From positions 62,001 to 126,000 of the forward strand of contig NZ_CABKRX010000085.1 of the NCBI RefSeq assembly GCF_902374955.1: a stretch of DNA of 64,000 bases, in the 5' to 3' direction. This DNA is from Bacillus massilioanorexius (GTDB taxonomy: Bacteria > Bacillota > Bacilli > Bacillales > DSM-1321). Below are positions 35,669-44,607 of this stretch, piece by piece; within the stretch, counting starts at the first letter, position 1, and every line of letters begins with the position of its first letter. A program made the translations under genes and the position numbers. The notes under the pieces are model-generated. The model was not told where the DNA came from and did not search any database. It worked only from the letters and a program-made list of their open reading frames with translations.

Positions 35669-36580
35669 ATGTTAAAAAATTATATTGAATATTCTGCAGA
35701 AGTTTTAGAAGCAAAAAAAGCCAATAAACCAATCGTAGCTTTAGAATCAACGATTATTTCACATGGTATGCCATATCCACAAAACGTTGAAACGGCAAAA
35801 GAAGTAGAAGAGATCATTCGTCAAAATGGAGCAGTTCCTGCAACCATTGCTATTATTAATGGCGTTATCAAAATTGGGATTAACGAGGAAGAACTTGAGT
35901 TTTTAGCACAAAGTAAAGAAATTGAAAAAGCTAGTCGTCGTGACCTTGCATACCTTATTTCTCAAAAGAAACATGGCGCAACAACAGTTGCTGCTACAAT
36001 GATTTGTGCTCAATTAGCTGATATCGAAGTATTCGTTACTGGTGGAATTGGTGGGGTTCACCGTGAAGCTGAAAACACTATGGATATCTCAGCTGACCTA
36101 CAAGAATTAGCGCAAACGAATGTGGCTGTTGTATGTGCAGGCGCTAAATCAATCCTAGATATCGGATTAACTCTTGAATATTTAGAAACATACGGCGTTC
36201 CGGTTGTAGGGTTTGAAACGGATGTACTTCCAGCATTCTACACTAGAACTAGTCCTTATAATGTCAACTTCCGTGTTGATACAGCAGAAGAAGCAGCTAA
36301 TATGATTCGTACAAAATGGGATTTAGGTTTAGAAGGCGGAGTAATCATCGCAAATCCTATTCCTGAAGCAGATGCTTTAGATGAAGCATATATTACTAAT
36401 GTGATTGAAACAGCTCTTCAAGAAGCAAAAGAAAACAATATCACAGGTAAAAAAGTAACACCTTTCCTTTTAGGTAAAGTAAAAGAATTAACTGAGGGAA
36501 CAAGCTTAGTTGCTAATATCGCTCTTGTTAAGCATAATGCAGAAGTTGGAGCAAAAATCGCTGCTTCTTTACAAAAATAA
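35669..36580 (+). CDS. psuG: Pseudouridine-5'-phosphate glycosidase
   Basis: A 303-residue enzyme that reversibly cleaves pseudouridine 5'-phosphate to uracil and ribose 5-phosphate. Family signatures are visible: ALESTIISHGMPYPQN, PATIAIINGVIKIG, RDLAYLISQKKHGATTVAATM, VFVTGGIGGVHREAE, and VGFETDVLPAFYT. The SD AGGGAG and the short distance to psuK indicate one operon for breakdown of modified nucleosides. A strong terminator follows. Confidence 0.95.
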   Translation: MLKNYIEYSAEVLEAKKANKPIVALESTIISHGMPYPQNVETAKEVEEIIRQNGAVPATIAIINGVIKIGINEEELEFLAQSKEIEKASRRDLAYLISQKKHGATTVAATMICAQLADIEVFVTGGIGGVHREAENTMDISADLQELAQTNVAVVCAGAKSILDIGLTLEYLETYGVPVVGFETDVLPAFYTRTSPYNVNFRVDTAEEAANMIRTKWDLGLEGGVIIANPIPEADALDEAYITNVIETALQEAKENNITGKKVTPFLLGKVKELTEGTSLVANIALVKHNAEVGAKIAASLQK

Positions 36581-36657
36581 AAATTGTAAATACTCCTTAC
36601 TATAAGAAGAACAGAAAACTTGCTTATTCTTCACTTTATAAGGAATCCTGATTAGCA

Positions 36658-36700
36658 AAAGCCAATCTATCCAGAAACCTATGGATAGATTGGCTTTTTT
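36658..36700 (+). terminator. Terminator after psuG
   Basis: Stem AAAGCCAATCTATCCA / TGGATAGATTGGCTTT with a short loop and a T-run. Confidence 0.9.
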
Positions 36701-36793
36701 GACTATTTTCGCAAAGTCTGTTAAGGATACTCGACTTTTCATCCTCAGCACACAGGCTTACTTTAACTCAAAGATTCACCCCATAAACACATT

Positions 36794-36838
36794 AGGGTCC
36801 ACTGAAAAGTGATTTATTATCACTTTTCAGTGGACCCT
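36794..36838. repeat. Long perfect hairpin, family copy 4
   Basis: A 20-bp perfect stem (AGGGTCCACTGAAAAGTGAT and its complement, loop TTATT) behind the dynamin-like gene. The inner GAAAAGTGAT matches the copy at 63-101. An isolated related arm (AGAGGGTTCCACT) is at 56836-56848. Confidence 0.75.
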
Positions 36839-36847
36839 CTTTTATCA

Positions 36848-39580
36848 TTAATCCCCTATCATCCATTCATATTGACGAAGTCTAATTTCAAACAATGTAA
36901 GAGCATTCTTATAAATTTCAGGAGTCTCTCTCATCTCGTTTAATAGTTCTTCGTTTGTATTAATTTCCACATGAGCTTCTTTTACTCGATCTTCCATTTC
37001 TTTAATAGCAGTCGAGAAGAATAAATGAATATCTCTTTCAATCGCTTTCTCAAACATCTCAAACGAAAGCATAAATTTAGAAATAACAGAGTTAGTAGTT
37101 TCAGCATAATTTTCATTTTCAATAAATTTCTTGTATTGATTATAGAGCATCGTTTTATTTTGTGGTAAAGCTCCAAAAAGCTTACCTGCACTCTTTAATA
37201 AAAATTGTGATGGGGTATGACGTAACAGAATATTTTCTCTCTCAATTCTTACTCCGCTTGTCATACGACGAATATCTCTATTCCAATCATCTAAAACCCT
37301 AAAGTCACCTTGCAAGTTGACTTTTTCTTCATTATATAAGCCATTAAAGCTTTCTGACATTTCTTCAAAAAATAATTTACAGCGTTCTAATTCGGATGTT
37401 GCATCTAAAATCCATTCTTGAAGCGATTGATAAAACCTTGGAGCAAGACGCTCTTCCATATATAGTTGAATCTTTGAATTCATTTCTTCATTTAATTGTA
37501 AATGAACTTTTCTAAAGTCACTATCTTCTTTTAACAATTCTCCACAATCTTTGAGCATTTTCGGAATATATTCTTCCATCTCAGTTTTCATATCAGATTT
37601 TAAAAGACGATACTTACTCGTAACCACATCCGCTGATTCTTTTTCGTAATCCTGCAATTGATTAATGGCCCCATTTAACTTTTTAAGCATATCTTCATTC
37701 CAAAGAATTGCTTGCTCGAGTCCAATTTCTTTATCCTGACGCTTTTGTAACAAATAAAAAATTGTTCTTCGAATAACTTGGAGCAACTTAATTGCACGTT
37801 TTTCTTTTTGATTAGAAGGTACTACTAGAGAAGCGAATAGATTAGTCATTTCATTTTCTTGACCTGCTATTTCATATTTAGACGAAAAAGAAATGACCTT
37901 CGCATTTGGCTCGTATTGAGCAATTCTTTCTTTTGTTTCTTCTACCATTCTCTTAGCTTCTTGTTTATTATAAATCGTATCTAGTTTTGTCACGACAAAC
38001 GAAACTGGAAGATGGGGAGCCTGTTGTTTAATATTTAATAATATATCTCTTTCTTGCTCTGTAAATGGATCCTCAGCATCTAACACAAATAATAGACTAT
38101 CTGCCAAAGGTAAAAAATCCGTTACTTCCTCTTCGTCTTTTTTCCCTCTAAAGCCAGGTGTGTCAATCAGAGTCACACTATACTTTTCAAGCAAATCTGA
38201 CGGAATAGCTACATCAGTTATAAAAGTCGAATGAAGTTTTTCATCTTGATTTATCATTTCTTGAACATGGTTTAAATCTGAATCTGTATACACCTCTTGA
38301 TCGGACACTAGATTCATTTCTATATGTTCTCCATGCTTGACTCTTACGGTATTTTTCGTTTCCGTTAAGAATAATTGCTCTTTTAATACCGAATTAATAA
38401 ATGTAGATTTTCCCGTTCTATTAACACCAATTACTAAAACATTTTGTTTCGTAAGATCTAATATTTCTTGTATTAACCAGCGTAATCGTGTTGTGATCTC
38501 AACATTTTGCTCACTAGCCCATTCAGTTAGTTCATAGAATAGCTCTAGACTGTCCTCTAAGACATGAGGGTTATTCGCACTTTCCCAAATATTATTTTCT
38601 GAGAATTGAACAGCACGTTGCGAGATCGTATCAGGGAAGAATTCATTCCAAGCTAGCAATGCGGAATATGCCATTAAGCCTTGAGAAGGTTTTACTATAT
38701 CTACCCAATTCTCCAATGCCATCGGCAAAAAGCTTGTCAATTCTTTTAATTCATATCTTCCACCACTAATTAAATCAATAAAAGTTTCCTCAAAAACTTT
38801 TGAAAGCTCTTTCCATATGGAAGACTCATTATTAGATATACTTGCTAATAGCTCATTAATGGTTATAATCCATTGCACATATTGATCATCAAACTGATAA
38901 CTTTTCCATAAAGAACACGTTAATTTCTCAAAACGTGTATCGTCGATTCTATGCACATTTTCTAATACGGAAGTAAAATAGGATGGACTAATTTTTTGTG
39001 TATTACCATTTTGAGCATAATCAATTAATATATCAATCCAATAAACATCATCCGTACGATTTGCCTCTGATACAGCCAATTCTACAGCGTTTTCCCAATC
39101 TTTATTTTGCTCAAAGTATGCTCTAGCAATCTCAGTAATATGTTGATATTCTGGATTCAATGAAACAGCAGCCTTAATGTGCTTGACAGCTAGCTCATGA
39201 TTGCTTTGTTCAATATATATTTGAAAAAGCTTTAAGTCTATTTCTGTTTGAAGTGTGATATTATCTGTTTGAATCGTTTTTAATGTTTCAATGGCCGTAG
39301 GTAATAAATTCAATTCAAAATAGGCATCTCCTACGTTTTTCTTTGCCCAAGATTCCAGCTCATTTGATATGTTCTCCCATTTAAAAATGGCTGCTTCATA
39401 ATCTCGATATTGATAATAAACCTCACCTTGTGCAAAGCGTATATATGATAAATCTGCAAATTCTTTTTTATTTTCCTCAAGAAACATTTGACCTAACTTC
39501 TCCATTGAAGTAGCCGTATTTTCTTCATTACATAATGTTTTAAAATATGTTTTCTTACTTAAATGGTTCTCTAATGTCAT
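36848..39580 (-). CDS. TPR and dynamin-like GTPase fusion protein
   Basis: A 910-residue protein. The N-terminal ~200 residues contain TPR-like helical pairs (YYQYRDYEAAIFKWENI, DAYFELNLLPTAIETLK, IYIEQSNHELAVKHIKAA, AYFEQNKDWENAVELA). A linker (200-375) leads to a dynamin-family GTPase: G1 GVNRTGKST (385-393), G3 DTPGF (473-477), G4 TKLD (531-534). The C-terminal ~300 residues are long helices resembling a stalk, with no obvious transmembrane helix. Bacterial dynamins remodel or protect membranes; the TPR part may recruit partners. It is not the two-headed DynA of B. subtilis. SD AAGGGGG. It is a monocistronic gene inside the block between spoVAA and sigF. Confidence 0.82.
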   Translation of the reverse strand: MTLENHLSKKTYFKTLCNEENTATSMEKLGQMFLEENKKEFADLSYIRFAQGEVYYQYRDYEAAIFKWENISNELESWAKKNVGDAYFELNLLPTAIETLKTIQTDNITLQTEIDLKLFQIYIEQSNHELAVKHIKAAVSLNPEYQHITEIARAYFEQNKDWENAVELAVSEANRTDDVYWIDILIDYAQNGNTQKISPSYFTSVLENVHRIDDTRFEKLTCSLWKSYQFDDQYVQWIITINELLASISNNESSIWKELSKVFEETFIDLISGGRYELKELTSFLPMALENWVDIVKPSQGLMAYSALLAWNEFFPDTISQRAVQFSENNIWESANNPHVLEDSLELFYELTEWASEQNVEITTRLRWLIQEILDLTKQNVLVIGVNRTGKSTFINSVLKEQLFLTETKNTVRVKHGEHIEMNLVSDQEVYTDSDLNHVQEMINQDEKLHSTFITDVAIPSDLLEKYSVTLIDTPGFRGKKDEEEVTDFLPLADSLLFVLDAEDPFTEQERDILLNIKQQAPHLPVSFVVTKLDTIYNKQEAKRMVEETKERIAQYEPNAKVISFSSKYEIAGQENEMTNLFASLVVPSNQKEKRAIKLLQVIRRTIFYLLQKRQDKEIGLEQAILWNEDMLKKLNGAINQLQDYEKESADVVTSKYRLLKSDMKTEMEEYIPKMLKDCGELLKEDSDFRKVHLQLNEEMNSKIQLYMEERLAPRFYQSLQEWILDATSELERCKLFFEEMSESFNGLYNEEKVNLQGDFRVLDDWNRDIRRMTSGVRIERENILLRHTPSQFLLKSAGKLFGALPQNKTMLYNQYKKFIENENYAETTNSVISKFMLSFEMFEKAIERDIHLFFSTAIKEMEDRVKEAHVEINTNEELLNEMRETPEIYKNALTLFEIRLRQYEWMIGD

Positions 39581-39971
39581 ATTGAAAACCCCCTTAAATT
39601 TACTTTTTAATAGAACAATTATGTAAGTGGCTATCTTAAAAGGTTTTTCTATGTATATTTACCCTTTTTTACGATACACTTTTTCTTTATTTTGATAACT
39701 GAAAATGCACAACTATTTATAAATCAATATACTAGTATCTTCAAATAACTAATAAAGAATAAGCCATATCAAGCCTCCTCTACTTTTACCCTATATTTCT
39801 ATTTTAACAAACATTTTTACACATTTAATTTCAAATTGCTATCAATTACGAGACATTTCGAGATATTTCTGTAATTTATTTGATATTAAACAAAATTCTA
39901 TCAACAAAAAAGAGCCCTGCGACTCATAAAAATTGAAGTCCATGCAAGGCCACTACAAAAAACGTACTGTT
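39581..39971. other. Intergenic region upstream of the dynamin-like gene
   Basis: AT-rich. It includes a possible minus-strand micro-ORF of 8 codons (39741-39767, MAYSLLVI) behind a strong SD (AGAGGAGG), which could be a leader of the downstream GTPase gene, and the MFS terminator at 39905-39950. Confidence 0.4.
39905..39950 (-). terminator. Terminator after MFS gene at 39972
   Basis: Minus-strand arms GCCTTGC and GCAGGGC with an inner GACT/AGTC pair, followed by TCTTTTTT. Confidence 0.6.
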
Positions 39972-41183
39972 TCATTCTGGCTTAACACTAATATAAATTC
40001 CTTTCTTCCAAGAAACACACACAGCTAATACCGCAAATAAGGAAATAACGCTTAATACAATCAAACAAATAGCAATATTCTCTTCTGAGACCATTTTTGT
40101 AAAAAAAGATAGTATAATTACTCTCATTAATAGACCCACTAATCGAAATACACTGTCTACTCTCCCCATAATTTCGTTCGGAATACTATTCATGAATAAT
40201 GTATTTCTCGCCACCCTAACACCAGCATTTCCAAGAGCAAGAAAAAACATAAGAGATAGATATAAGGGTAGATTAGCAAAAAGAATAAGTGAGATGGCCA
40301 CAGCATAACAAATTACACCAAATATAATAACGATTTCATTTTTAGTTCTTCTAACCATTATTGGAATCATAATTCCAGCGAAAACAGCGCCTATGCAATA
40401 TATAACACTTTCTAATGCATAAACCCAGCCCTCGCCTTGTAAAACCTCATTTATATAGACCGGAAATAAATAATTTGTTACCATAACACCTATAAATGGG
40501 ATATAAGACGCTAATAAAAAGATAAACATAATCGGGCGTTTCATTAAAAAAGTTATACCTTCTGTCAGTTTAATTGGATTAGTTTCCTCCTCACAACTTG
40601 AGTTTGTTTTTTTATATTGAATTTTCTTGAAATAATATATAGCAACTAAATAGGTTAAAGAATTTAAGAATAAGATATATTCTAAATTCCACCTTGTAAT
40701 AAGTATACTTGCAATACCTCCAGCTACCATACTAGAGAATTGGCTCTGCACTTCCATAGCTCCGTTAAGTTGCTTATATTGTTCACTTGTAAATACTTCT
40801 TGATTAAAGGCAAACATCGTCGGAAAGAAAAGTGTGTAATATAAGCTTCCGGTTACATAGATCACGATATATTGCCACAAGCCATAATCTATATTAGCAA
40901 AACCGGCAACCATAAAAGCAAAAATAATAATAAAACTTAACAATTCTCCTGCAATCAACAAGTTTTTTCTAGATATTTTATCAATTAATACACCAGTAAA
41001 AGGTGTAATAAAGAAATTAAAGATCGTCATACCTAACGTAACATATCCAAATATCTCATTCCCATCTTTCGATGTAACGAGTAACCACGGCACAGCAATC
41101 ATTGTTATTCCTGATCCTATTGAAGATGCAATATTTGCTGCAATAATATACTGAAATTTCTTACTCTGGTAAATTGATGTCAT
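39972..41183 (-). CDS. MFS transporter
   Basis: A 403-residue polytopic protein with about 11-12 membrane helices and the MFS inter-helix motif (GVLIDKISRKNLL after helix 2). It resembles the MFS_3/EntS-like efflux group. Substrate cannot be named. SD AAGGAGGGAG. It lies 125 nt downstream of yhcZ on the same strand, so it may be a target of, or co-transcribed with, the two-component system. Confidence 0.8.
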   Translation of the reverse strand: MTSIYQSKKFQYIIAANIASSIGSGITMIAVPWLLVTSKDGNEIFGYVTLGMTIFNFFITPFTGVLIDKISRKNLLIAGELLSFIIIFAFMVAGFANIDYGLWQYIVIYVTGSLYYTLFFPTMFAFNQEVFTSEQYKQLNGAMEVQSQFSSMVAGGIASILITRWNLEYILFLNSLTYLVAIYYFKKIQYKKTNSSCEEETNPIKLTEGITFLMKRPIMFIFLLASYIPFIGVMVTNYLFPVYINEVLQGEGWVYALESVIYCIGAVFAGIMIPIMVRRTKNEIVIIFGVICYAVAISLILFANLPLYLSLMFFLALGNAGVRVARNTLFMNSIPNEIMGRVDSVFRLVGLLMRVIILSFFTKMVSEENIAICLIVLSVISLFAVLAVCVSWKKGIYISVKPE

Positions 41184-41308
41184 TTTCTCCCTCCTTGCTT
41201 ATAATTATAAGGAAGAAATTTTTTAACACATCAGTCTTTATTTTGAATTTTATTTCATTCTTTATATCGACAAATCTCTATCGTTCCTACATCCTAAGTC
41301 GTAGATAG

Positions 41309-41962
41309 CTATTCATGCAGTTCTTGTTTTAGCGCATAAATAGCTGCTTGTGTACGATCTTGAAGCTGCAGTTTAGATAATATATTAGAGACATGTGTTT
41401 TTACTGTTTTCTCTGTAATTTGAAGGGAATCTGCTATTTCTTTATTACTTTTACCTTTCGCTATTTCTTGTAACACTTCTTTTTCACGATTCGTTAGTCT
41501 CTCATTTTGTGAATTTACTAGGGAACTCTCTCTTTTCTTTCTTACATGATCCATAAGCTGCGAGGTTGCCTTTAAATCCAAAACTTGAACACCACGAGAT
41601 ATGTTGATAATACTTTCCGCGATTGCTTCTGGATCACTATCTTTTAATAAATAGCCATTCGCCCCTGCCTCTATTGCCGGTACTACATATTCTTGATCTG
41701 AATAGCTTGTTAAAATTAGTATTTTCAATTGCTTGTTTTCTTTACTTATTATTCTCGTCGCTTCCACACCATTCATCACTGGCATTAATAAGTCCATTAA
41801 TAGGATATCAGGATTTAATTTACGTACTAATTCTACGGCTTCTTGTCCATTCTCAGCTTCCCCGATAATTTCAAAATCCTCATATGTTTGTAAAAAAGTA
41901 ACCAATCCTTTTCTTACAATTGGATGATCATCAACAACGACTACTGTTATTCTCAAAATCAC
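41309..41962 (-). CDS. yhcZ: NarL/LuxR-family response regulator, YhcZ/AirR-like
   Basis: A 217-residue regulator: receiver (about 4-120; DD pair at 11-12, phospho-acceptor D57, K107 region) and LuxR HTH (LTNREKEVLQEIAKGKSNKEIADSLQITEKTVKTHVSNILSKL-like segment, about 150-212). It pairs with the adjacent kinase. Two starts are possible behind AGGAGG: GTG at 41962 (short spacing) or TTG two codons on (10 nt). Gene order and kinase type match B. subtilis yhcYZ and S. aureus airSR. Confidence 0.85.
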   Translation of the reverse strand: MILRITVVVVDDHPIVRKGLVTFLQTYEDFEIIGEAENGQEAVELVRKLNPDILLMDLLMPVMNGVEATRIISKENKQLKILILTSYSDQEYVVPAIEAGANGYLLKDSDPEAIAESIINISRGVQVLDLKATSQLMDHVRKKRESSLVNSQNERLTNREKEVLQEIAKGKSNKEIADSLQITEKTVKTHVSNILSKLQLQDRTQAAIYALKQELHE

Positions 41963-41970
41963 TTAACCTC

Positions 41971-43092
41971 CTAATAAGGAATAGAAACCTTTATAAGCGT
42001 GCCTTTACCAAGCTTTGAAAAAAATTGAAAATCTCCTTGCAAAACCTTTACCCTACTCTTCATATTACTTATTCCATTAGTAGGAATTTCGATATTAGGA
42101 TTATAATCAAACCCATTTCCATTATCCTCGATGCTCATTTCAATTTTATTTTCATGAAAGTAATAATTGATTGTAATTTCCATTTGCCCCGCATATTTTT
42201 TACAATTATTGATCGCTTCTTGACCAATCCTCCAAAGATGTTCTTCAATATGTTTTGGAATAGTTGCTGTACCTTCGACATTGCTTCTCACATTCACTTT
42301 ATGCATGTCCCCATATGCAGATAGAGCGCATACTAGTCCCTTTTCTAGTCCTTTAGGATGAAGTTGCCATATTAAAGTCTTCATTTCTGTTTGAGCTTTT
42401 TCTGCAATCATATGTATTTCTTGAAATAACTTTAACGAATTCTCACGTTTCTTACTTGATAGACCTGATTTGGCCAGGAGATTAACAGAAAATAGAAGCT
42501 GGTTAACTGAATCATGTAAATCTTGTGCTAGCCTATTCCTTTCTTCATGAACCGCTAATCTACGACTCTTTTCCGATAATCGAATTCGTTTAATAGTAGT
42601 ACCCATTTGAAAGGCCACCGCTTCTAGTAAGGCTAATTCTTCCTCTTTGAAATATTCCTTCCCAGTTGATGCTACATTTAAGATTCCAAAATTTTCATTA
42701 CCTGATTTAAGTGCTACAGATGCATGATGTGTTAATCCATATGTATTACCCCAATCATTGTCTTTGGCTCTTTTCAGACGCTTACATTCCACTACATTAA
42801 CTGCCTTTTGTAATCGTCCATCCTGAAATCGCTCAATACAATAACAATCTTGCCCACACATCGGCTTTTCCTTTTCATTTAATAAAGCAGGAGGTAAATG
42901 CACAGATGTTTTCAGCTCTAAATCACCTTTTTCATTCATTAAAAAAATCCAACCGTTTTCAAATTTAGTGACTTTTAATAAACGAGGTAACGCTTCTGTT
43001 AATACCTCTTGCAAGCTGATACTATTATTTAATATTTCTGCAATTTCTTTTAATAGAAGTAAATTGGACAAATAATCTCTACGCTCCTTCAT
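41971..43092 (-). CDS. yhcY: GAF-domain sensor histidine kinase, YhcY/AirS-like
   Basis: A 373-residue cytoplasmic kinase without membrane helices. GAF domain (about 20-170) contains C79, C83, C85 and C103 (MCGQDCYC and VVECKRL). A HisKA_3 domain carries H193 (LAQDLHDSVNQLLFSV), followed by HATPase (DNGNGFDYN). AirS of S. aureus, a member of this group, binds a 2Fe-2S cluster through GAF cysteines and senses redox or oxygen; the four cysteines suggest the same here (inference). It ends 8 nt before yhcZ. Confidence 0.85.
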   Translation of the reverse strand: MKERRDYLSNLLLLKEIAEILNNSISLQEVLTEALPRLLKVTKFENGWIFLMNEKGDLELKTSVHLPPALLNEKEKPMCGQDCYCIERFQDGRLQKAVNVVECKRLKRAKDNDWGNTYGLTHHASVALKSGNENFGILNVASTGKEYFKEEELALLEAVAFQMGTTIKRIRLSEKSRRLAVHEERNRLAQDLHDSVNQLLFSVNLLAKSGLSSKKRENSLKLFQEIHMIAEKAQTEMKTLIWQLHPKGLEKGLVCALSAYGDMHKVNVRSNVEGTATIPKHIEEHLWRIGQEAINNCKKYAGQMEITINYYFHENKIEMSIEDNGNGFDYNPNIEIPTNGISNMKSRVKVLQGDFQFFSKLGKGTLIKVSIPY

Positions 43093-43232
43093 CAGTACAC
43101 CTCTTCACCAACAATTACAATAATTAGCATTGATTCCAAATTAATTTAATAGTACCAAAAAAAACATCACCTTTCTATTGACTGACCCATTTAGGATGAC
43201 ACTCTAAAAAAGTAAGATCAATTTATCCTAAA

Positions 43233-43276
43233 GAAAAAAGCCGATTCAAACGTAAAATGCTTGAATCGGCTTTTTC
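43233..43276. terminator. Bidirectional terminator after the purine permease
   Basis: Perfect stem AAAAAGCCGATTCAA / TTGAATCGGCTTTTT around an 11-nt loop. Confidence 0.9.
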
Positions 43277-43314
43277 TTACAATCTTCCTCAAAGGACCGG
43301 TGACGGTTTTTCTT

Positions 43315-44607
43315 TTAATGTGCAGGGAAGAAGATCATTTGAATTAAAAATAGTACACTGAAAATATAAATGATAGGATGTACGGATTTTGCTTTTCCAC
43401 TAAATACTTTTAATATTGGATACGTAATGAAACCAAAAGCAATTCCTGTTGAAATGCTTGAAGTTAATGGCATCGATAAAATAATAACGAATGCTGGAAA
43501 TGCTTCATCAAAAGCTTTCCAATTAATTTTAGTAAGGCCATCCATCATAAAGCAACCTACAATAATTAATACTGGTGCTGTAATAGCAGGTAAATTAGAA
43601 ATAGCTGATATAATCGGTGAAAAGAACATAGAAAGGATGAATAAACCAGCTACGATTACTGCTGTTAATCCAGTTCTTCCTCCAGCAGCTACACCTGTTG
43701 TTGATTCAACATAAGCAGTTGATGGACTTGTTCCGAACATAGCTCCTACAGTAGTTGCGATCGAATCTCCCATAAATGCCTTTTTCGCTCTTACAATTTT
43801 TCCATTTTCCATTAAGCCTGCTTGCTCAGTAACAGCAACCATTGTGCCCGTCGTATCAAAAATAGTAACTAATAAGAAAGCAAAGATAACTGCATATAAA
43901 CCATTCGTAAATACCCCACCAAGATCTAAATCAAAAAACGTTGGCATTGGTGGTAAGCTTACAAGACCATTAAACTCAAGCATTCCACAGAAGAAGCCAA
44001 TAATTGTCGTAATGATCATTCCGATGAAAAATGCCCCTTGAACTCTTCTTACCATTAGAATTAAAGTAATGAATAATCCAACAATAGATAGGATGGTTAC
44101 TGGCGCAGTTAAATCTCCAATTGCTACTAATGTACTTTCGTTCCCCACAATGATACCCGATTGCTTAAAACCTAAGAAGGCGATAAATAGTCCAATACCT
44201 GATGTGATTCCATATTTAATTGTTGATGGAATCGCTTCTAGAATCATTTGTCTAAGATTGCTTACACTTAATATGATAAATAAAATACCTGCAATAAAAA
44301 TGGCGCCAAACACAGTTTGATAACTTAAACCTTGAGTAGCAACAATTGTAGCAAAATATGCATTTAAACCCATTCCTGGAGCGATAGCTATTGGATATTT
44401 AGCTAAAAGACCCATTATTAAAGTACCTGTTACAGTAGCAATAATGGTAGCCATAAATACCTGATCAAATGGTACCCCAACTGATGAAAGAATAGCAGGA
44501 TTTACAAAAATGATATAAACCATTGTAAAAAAGGTTGTAATCCCTGCAAAAACTTCTGTTTTTACTGTTGAATTATGTTTCTTAATACCAAAAAATTTGT
44601 CTAACAA
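43315..44607 (-). CDS. NCS2-family purine permease (PbuG/PbuO-like)
   Basis: A 430-residue membrane protein with about 12-14 helices and AzgA-type NCS2 signatures (GITTFFTMVYIIFVNPAIL, NAYFATIVA, FDTTGTMVAVTEQAGL, TSPSTAYVESTTGVAAGGRTGLTA). It should import hypoxanthine, guanine or adenine. The TTG at 44607 is chosen because CGGAGG lies 8 nt upstream and the product then starts L-D-K-F-F-G-I-K-K-H like PbuO; a longer ATG start would place the SD inside the gene. Upstream is a CGAA/TTCG dyad overlapping the promoter. Confidence 0.9.
   Translation of the reverse strand: MLDKFFGIKKHNSTVKTEVFAGITTFFTMVYIIFVNPAILSSVGVPFDQVFMATIIATVTGTLIMGLLAKYPIAIAPGMGLNAYFATIVATQGLSYQTVFGAIFIAGILFIILSVSNLRQMILEAIPSTIKYGITSGIGLFIAFLGFKQSGIIVGNESTLVAIGDLTAPVTILSIVGLFITLILMVRRVQGAFFIGMIITTIIGFFCGMLEFNGLVSLPPMPTFFDLDLGGVFTNGLYAVIFAFLLVTIFDTTGTMVAVTEQAGLMENGKIVRAKKAFMGDSIATTVGAMFGTSPSTAYVESTTGVAAGGRTGLTAVIVAGLFILSMFFSPIISAISNLPAITAPVLIIVGCFMMDGLTKINWKAFDEAFPAFVIILSMPLTSSISTGIAFGFITYPILKVFSGKAKSVHPIIYIFSVLFLIQMIFFPAH

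Larger units (their letters stand above)
36581..36847. other. Convergent intergenic region with two hairpins
   Basis: Holds the psuG terminator and the long hairpin at 36794-36838 behind the dynamin-like gene. No gene is seen. Confidence 0.6.
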
